The translations under genes and the position numbers were made by a program. This document shows positions 60,447 to 64,000 of a stretch of DNA of 64,000 nt, in pieces (positions within the stretch are counted from its first letter, which is position 1; every line of letters starts with the position of its first letter). Below the pieces are notes generated by a model, which searched no databases, was not told the DNA's origin, and was given only the letters and a program-made list of their open reading frames with translations. Source of the stretch: DATCMH01 sp036563505 (GTDB lineage Bacteria > Pseudomonadota > Alphaproteobacteria > Rhizobiales > Beijerinckiaceae). The stretch covers positions 29,384-93,383 of the forward strand of contig DATCMH010000008.1 in NCBI GenBank assembly GCA_036563505.1, given 5' to 3'.

Positions 60447-60618
60447 GGCCGCGTTCGTTGAGCAAGGTCACACTTCGGTGAACCTTGGCTTTTGAAGTGC
60501 ATCGTTTCGGCTCGCAGAGGTGAAGCCGAAGGGCTTGGCGCCTCGGCTTCGACCAACTCACCATAACGGCATCAGGGCCTGCCGCACGGGCCGAGGCGGA
60601 GCTCCGGCGCGGCCCCGC

Positions 60619-61203
60619 TCACGGAATTTTCAGCCGAATGCTGGCCACGGCGAGCCGGCCGCTCCGCAAGGTGAGCGTCACCGGGTCACCGAGGGTGATC
60701 TCAACCGCTCCGTCCGGCGGCAGCTCGATCGCCTCGCCGGCGAGGTCGAAGCGAGCCCCGCCGTCGAGAGCGTAGAGCACGGCCAAGTCGCCCTCGACCG
60801 TTGACGCGCCCGGCTCAACCTGGATGACGAGGTCGATCGCCGCCCGGTCGCGGTCCGCGATGAGGTTGAGGACGCCGACCGGCCCCGCCTCGAGCTCGCT
60901 CACGATGCGCCACTCGCCGGGAAAGCGCACCGGGGCGAAAGCTCGGGTCACGTCGATCACCGGCGCCTCGGCGGGGCGGAGCCGGAGGCCGGACCCCTTG
61001 ATCACGGTCAGGATGCGGTCGCAGCCGCTGAGATCGGAGAAAGGGCCGGGCACCTCGATGCGGGTTCGCCCGAGTCTCCAGACGAGCCCGTCCCAGCCGC
61101 CGGGGTCGAAACCGGGCCGCATCGCGCCGGCGATGTCGACCGTGGTACCTCCGCCGTTCTTCCACGGGGTGCTGCGGTACAGGGCGGGATCGAGGCGCTT
61201 CAT
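60619..61203 (-). CDS. HutD/Ves family protein
   Basis: 194 aa beta-rich protein of the HutD/Ves family. Markers are LYRSTPWKNGGGTTVDIA near residue 10, WRLGRTRIEVPGPFSDLSGCDRILTVIKGSGLRL and FPGEWRIVSELEAGPVGVLNLI. HutD occurs with histidine-use genes, and Ves in E. coli is cold-induced; neither context is present here. A small hairpin (61231-61249) lies just upstream. Confidence 0.88.
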   Translation of the reverse strand: MKRLDPALYRSTPWKNGGGTTVDIAGAMRPGFDPGGWDGLVWRLGRTRIEVPGPFSDLSGCDRILTVIKGSGLRLRPAEAPVIDVTRAFAPVRFPGEWRIVSELEAGPVGVLNLIADRDRAAIDLVIQVEPGASTVEGDLAVLYALDGGARFDLAGEAIELPPDGAVEITLGDPVTLTLRSGRLAVASIRLKIP

Positions 61204-61501
61204 CAACGATCGCCTACCCATACGACCTCCGCTCGCGTTCCAAGCGAGCGCACGATGGCATAGGCCGGGGGAGACCGGAAGCAGCCGTGCGGCCCTGACG
61301 TCTCCGGACGGACTGGCTCTGATCCTGGGCCGTTATTCGGCTGGCAGAGGACCGCGTCCGCCAGCTTCGCAAGCGAGCTACGCTCAAGGGAGCCGGATTT
61401 TTTATGGGGTCCAAACCGGGACTGCGACGACGCGTTCGTGAGCACCAGCCTTCCCATGAACGTTGATAGCTTGACGCACCCTTCAGCCCTGGAGCCCTCT
61501 C
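61204..61501. other. Intergenic region between divergent HutD/Ves and methyltransferase genes
   Basis: About 298 bp. It holds the hairpin GCTCGC/GCGAGC (61231-61236, 61244-61249), an AT-richer patch near 61385-61410 that could contain a promoter, and GGAG at 61491-61494, the ribosome-binding site of the methyltransferase gene. I see no further gene. Confidence 0.4.
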
Positions 61502-62137
61502 ATCGCCTCCGATCTGCCCGAGCTGCCGCCCCGCGCCTTCGCCAAGGCGGATCCCTCGCCCGATCCCCTGTTCTACCGCCAGCCGCGCTTCGTCACCCAC
61601 ATCGACGACGCCGCGATCGCGCATGTGACCGACCTCTATCGAGGGCTGTTCCCGCCCGGCGGGGCGGTGCTCGACCTGATGTCGAGCTGGGTGAGCCACC
61701 TTCCCCCGGAGGTCGGCTATGGCGAGGTCGTCGGCCATGGCCTGAACGCGCACGAACTCGAAGCCAATCCCCGGCTGACGCGCGTCTTCGTGCAGGATCT
61801 CAACGCCGACCCCACCCTGCCGCTCGCGGATCGGAGCATGGACGCGGCGGGGTGCTGCGTGTCGGTTCAGTACCTGCAGGCGCCGGTGGACGTGTTTCGG
61901 GAGGTCCGGCGGGTGCTGAAAGCGGGCGCGCCCTTCGCCGTCACCTTCTCCAACCGGTGCTTTCCCACCAAGGCCGTGGCCATCTGGCAGGCGCTCACGG
62001 GCGACGATCAAGCCAGGCTCGTGGCGCTCTACCTCGAGCGTGCCGGGTTCACCGGAGTCGAGACCCGAAGCCTGATCCGTCCGGGCGCCGGGGGAGACCC
62101 GCTCTGGGGCGTGGTCGGTCGAGCGCCAACGATCTAG
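61502..62137 (+). CDS. Class I SAM-dependent methyltransferase, apparent ATC start
   Basis: 211 aa if read from ATC at 61502. The frame is open from a TGA at about 61473 and reads natural protein from ASDLPELPPRAFAKADPSPD through FYRQPRFVTHIDDAAIAHV to the methyltransferase core VLDLMSSWVSHLPPE, LNADPTLPLADRSMDAAGCCVSVQYL and FREVRRVLKAGAPFAV. No ATG, GTG or TTG exists before GTG 61625, which would drop 41 protein-like residues. GGAG lies 7 nt before the ATC. Its stop overlaps the patatin stop by 4 nt. Confidence 0.75.
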   Translation: MASDLPELPPRAFAKADPSPDPLFYRQPRFVTHIDDAAIAHVTDLYRGLFPPGGAVLDLMSSWVSHLPPEVGYGEVVGHGLNAHELEANPRLTRVFVQDLNADPTLPLADRSMDAAGCCVSVQYLQAPVDVFREVRRVLKAGAPFAVTFSNRCFPTKAVAIWQALTGDDQARLVALYLERAGFTGVETRSLIRPGAGGDPLWGVVGRAPTI

Positions 62138-63300
62138 GGCGTCCGATCGCGGGACGCGACGTGTCGCGGCTGGGGCCCGAACGCGTCGCCGCGGGCGCCC
62201 AGATCGGCGGCATAGGCGAACAGCGCCTTCATGTAGCGCCCGTCGAACGGTCCGCTGGCGGTGGCCTGGAACGCGTCGGGCATGGTCGCGATCCTCAGAT
62301 CGATCTCGGCCCGGCGGGCAAAGTCCTCGTGCGCCCGAATGGCGAGCCGCGTTCCAGCCTTTACCGCGGCCGTCAGGGACCGGCCGAGCACCCCGAGCGT
62401 CATGGACGGCGTCACCGCGAAATCCGGGGCGAGCTGATTGTTGACGATGACGTAAACCTGCCGCGCGGGAAGCCGAGTGCCGGTCGCGATCACGCTCTCC
62501 GGCGCGACGAAGAACGGGGTCGTGACGCCGCCGTCGACGTGCATCTCGCGAAAGCGCCGGCCGTTCGTCTCGACGTCGATGTAGACGGGCGGGAACAGCC
62601 CGGGGATGCTCGACGACGCGAGCAGCACCTTCTGGAACAGCGCCTCCGCCGAGGCGGCGCCGGAGGCCGCGATCGCCCCCATGTTCCAGGCCACCGGGCG
62701 TCCGGTGTCGATGTTGGTGGTGATCACGAACAGTCTGCGGCCCCGCCGATGCTCGGCGGCGATGTCGGCCAGGAGTTCGGCCGTCACCTCGCGGTCGATG
62801 AGGCGCTCAAGCGGCCAGGTGTCGAGAAGGCTCTCCTTGGTCGCGCCGAACTCGAAGACGTCGGCGGCTGTGACCTCCGTATAGGCGCCGCGCAGCCGGG
62901 CGTCCCAGCGCGGTCCGGCGAAGACGAAGGGCGCGGTGAGCGCGCCGGTGCTGATCCCGGTGACGACGCCGAAGGCGGGGCGGGTGCCCGCGGCACTCCA
63001 GCCGGTGAGGAGGCCCGCCCCGAACGCGCCGTTCTCGCCGCCGCTCGACACCGCGAGCCAGGGAGCTTGGCCGACGATGGCATCCCCATCGAGCGCGGCG
63101 GCGAAGGCTTCAGGCATGTCGGCCATGAATCGCGCGTTCGCGATTCCTGAAACCGTCGTGGCTTCCGGGTCGGCGACGCCGAAGGAGGCTCGCCCGGTCT
63201 CCTCCTTAAGCTTCGGGGCGCGGGTCGCGGCGCGGGCCGAGCCTGAGGCGGCCACGGCGAGACTGAGGGACGTCCATCCGAAAGCGCGGCGGGTGATCAT
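62134..63300 (-). CDS. Tat-exported patatin-like phospholipase
   Basis: 388 aa. The N-terminus MITRRAFGWTSLSLAVAASG is a twin-arginine-like signal, cut near SARA. The patatin domain has the oxyanion loop SSGGENGAFGAGLL (GGxxG), the nucleophile elbow GISTGAL (GxSxG) near residue 130, and the Asp of the dyad in HVDGGVTTP. It would deacylate phospholipids in the periplasm or outside the cell. ATG at 63300; an upstream in-frame stretch is the shadow of the next gene. Confidence 0.88.
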   Translation of the reverse strand: MITRRAFGWTSLSLAVAASGSARAATRAPKLKEETGRASFGVADPEATTVSGIANARFMADMPEAFAAALDGDAIVGQAPWLAVSSGGENGAFGAGLLTGWSAAGTRPAFGVVTGISTGALTAPFVFAGPRWDARLRGAYTEVTAADVFEFGATKESLLDTWPLERLIDREVTAELLADIAAEHRRGRRLFVITTNIDTGRPVAWNMGAIAASGAASAEALFQKVLLASSSIPGLFPPVYIDVETNGRRFREMHVDGGVTTPFFVAPESVIATGTRLPARQVYVIVNNQLAPDFAVTPSMTLGVLGRSLTAAVKAGTRLAIRAHEDFARRAEIDLRIATMPDAFQATASGPFDGRYMKALFAYAADLGARGDAFGPQPRHVASRDRTP

Positions 63301-63346
63301 CGGGGCGGCCTCCTCGCGAGGGCTCGAACGGCGAGACTTGGTGACC

Positions 63347-63757
63347 TCAGCCGCGGCGCTCGGCGCGCCAATGGCCGGAGCAGGTGCGGGATCCGGTCCA
63401 GGTCCAGCGGCCGGTGCCGGAGGCATCCGCGAGCTGTCCCGTGACGTTCGCGCGAGTCTCGCCGTAGGCGATGCTGACCTTCACGCTGCCGCTCGGGGCG
63501 ACCTTGCCCGACACGGTGATGGGCTCGGCGCCGGCGTAGCGGGCCTCGCCGTTCTGGACGAGCACCGCGTAGCGGTACGCCCGATCGCAGGCGCCGGCCT
63601 CGGTCACGACCTCGATGCTCCAGCGCCCGTCGTGCTTGGACGAGAGCGTGGCGTGGGCGGGCGCGGCCTGCGCCAGGGTCGACGCGGCCAGGCCGACCAC
63701 GAAGGCGCCGCCGATGAGCAGCCCTTGGACGAGCTTGTTCTCCAGGATCGCGGGCAT
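63347..63757 (-). CDS. Exported hypothetical protein
   Basis: 136 aa. A hydrophobic N-terminus (LVQGLLIGGAFVVGLAASTLAQA) is a signal peptide or anchor. The rest is beta-rich: SSKHDGRWSIEVVTEAGACDRAYRYAVLV, VAPSGSVKVSIAYGETRANVTGQL and GRWTWTGSRTCSGHW with two Cys that could pair. I do not recognise a named family with certainty. It is upstream of the patatin gene on the same strand. Confidence 0.75.
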   Translation of the reverse strand: MPAILENKLVQGLLIGGAFVVGLAASTLAQAAPAHATLSSKHDGRWSIEVVTEAGACDRAYRYAVLVQNGEARYAGAEPITVSGKVAPSGSVKVSIAYGETRANVTGQLADASGTGRWTWTGSRTCSGHWRAERRG

Positions 63758-63789
63758 GACGGCCTCCGGTCTGGTCTGGGATGGTGAAG

Positions 63790-63817
63790 GCGCGGCGGGG
63801 TTCGTGCCCCGCCGCGC
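63790..63817 (-). terminator. Hairpin terminator after the gene at the window edge
   Basis: Perfect 11-bp stem GCGCGGCGGGG/CCCCGCCGCGC with a 6-nt loop, just after the stop of the partial gene and before the exported-protein gene. It should end the upstream minus-strand transcript. Confidence 0.6.
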
Positions 63818-63825
63818 TGGTTGCG

Positions 63826-64000
63826 TTAGCGGACGATGGCCGGGGCCGTGGCGCCGAGACCCATGCGGGCGCTGCCCAGCGCGAAGCTGAAGCCGGCCTG
63901 GCCCGAGTGGTGCACGGGCTGGAGCACCACGCGCTCACCGCCCTGGTCGAACTGGAGCTGGGTGCCCGGACCCCCGAACAGGGTGGCCTCGGCCGAGGCG
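63826..64000 (-). CDS. C-terminal end of an unidentified protein (partial)
   Basis: 58 C-terminal residues are visible; the gene continues beyond the window. They read ASAEATLFGGPGTQLQFDQG, ERVVLQPVHHSGQAGFSFAL and GSARMGLGATAPAIVR. The repeats of Gly and alternating hydrophobic residues suggest a beta-rich, perhaps exported protein. No family can be assigned from this fragment. A strong hairpin follows its stop. Confidence 0.6.
   Translation of the reverse strand, partial: ASAEATLFGGPGTQLQFDQGGERVVLQPVHHSGQAGFSFALGSARMGLGATAPAIVR

Overview
The window is high-GC, gene-dense DNA from an alphaproteobacterium of the order Hyphomicrobiales (Rhizobiales). It looks most like the Methylobacteriaceae (Methylobacterium, Microvirga or Enterovirga type). 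The grounds are a CtrA cell-cycle regulator, an alphaproteobacterial Cpa/Tad pilus locus, a DUF1476 (F1-ATPase zeta-like) protein, an HWE-type histidine kinase, a BrnA-like protein, and dispersed palindromic repeats of the kind common in this group. Genus is an inference; no rRNA is present.

Layout. 1-3124: 3' half of a urea ABC transporter operon (urtB partial, urtC, urtD, urtE). 3.4-9.6 kb: a mixed stretch with an HNH nuclease, a small secreted protein, a DUF808 membrane protein, an SDR dehydrogenase, and an 847-bp IS5-family element with a frameshifted transposase and 4-bp CTAG flanks. Next to the IS is a lower-GC gene resembling an Imm50-type immunity protein, followed by a membrane-anchored unknown and a GNAT acetyltransferase. 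9.9-17.1 kb: asd, an MBOAT/SGNH polysaccharide O-acetylation pair, a Nudix hydrolase, a threonine dehydratase-like enzyme, terC with a structured leader, and a DUF1476 paralogue. 17.1-29.5 kb: a LysR regulator, then a near-complete Tad/Flp pilus locus (flp, cpaA-B-C-D-E-F, tadB, tadC on the minus strand) with a divergent arm (pilus N-domain protein and two TadE-like pseudopilins). 29.5-37 kb: phosphomannomutase, a periplasmic retropepsin-like protease, dgoK, upp, an oligopeptide permease pair, an amidase and tRNA-Arg(CCG). 37-44 kb: ctrA, a BrnA-like protein, a MocR regulator divergent from an EamA exporter, a cNMP-binding/thioredoxin-reductase-like fusion and an HWE sensor kinase. 44.4-49 kb: an exported RidA followed by a Tat-exported PLP enzyme, an SDR, a YdcF protein and small unknowns. 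49-56 kb: a DUF3829 protein, then an operon of DUF1445 hydro-lyase, two TRAP binding proteins, DctQ, DctM and DUF2848. 56-59.4 kb: a ferric-siderophore type ABC importer. 59.4-64 kb: small unknowns, HutD/Ves, a methyltransferase with an apparent ATC start, a Tat-exported patatin and two small exported proteins, the last cut by the window edge.

The observations I rate highest are: (1) an in-frame insert of about 222 bp, made of a palindromic repeat plus a G/C-tract element, that adds about 74 residues to the MBOAT acyltransferase; (2) an exported RidA encoded next to a Tat-exported PLP enzyme, which suggests extracytoplasmic imine/enamine chemistry with dedicated clean-up; (3) a methyltransferase whose only well-placed start is ATC; (4) CtrA-type TTAACCAT octamers in both control regions of the Tad locus, with ctrA 10 kb away; (5) a thioredoxin-reductase-like flavoprotein that has lost its CxxC and gained a cNMP-binding domain; (6) a long, highly structured 5' leader on terC.
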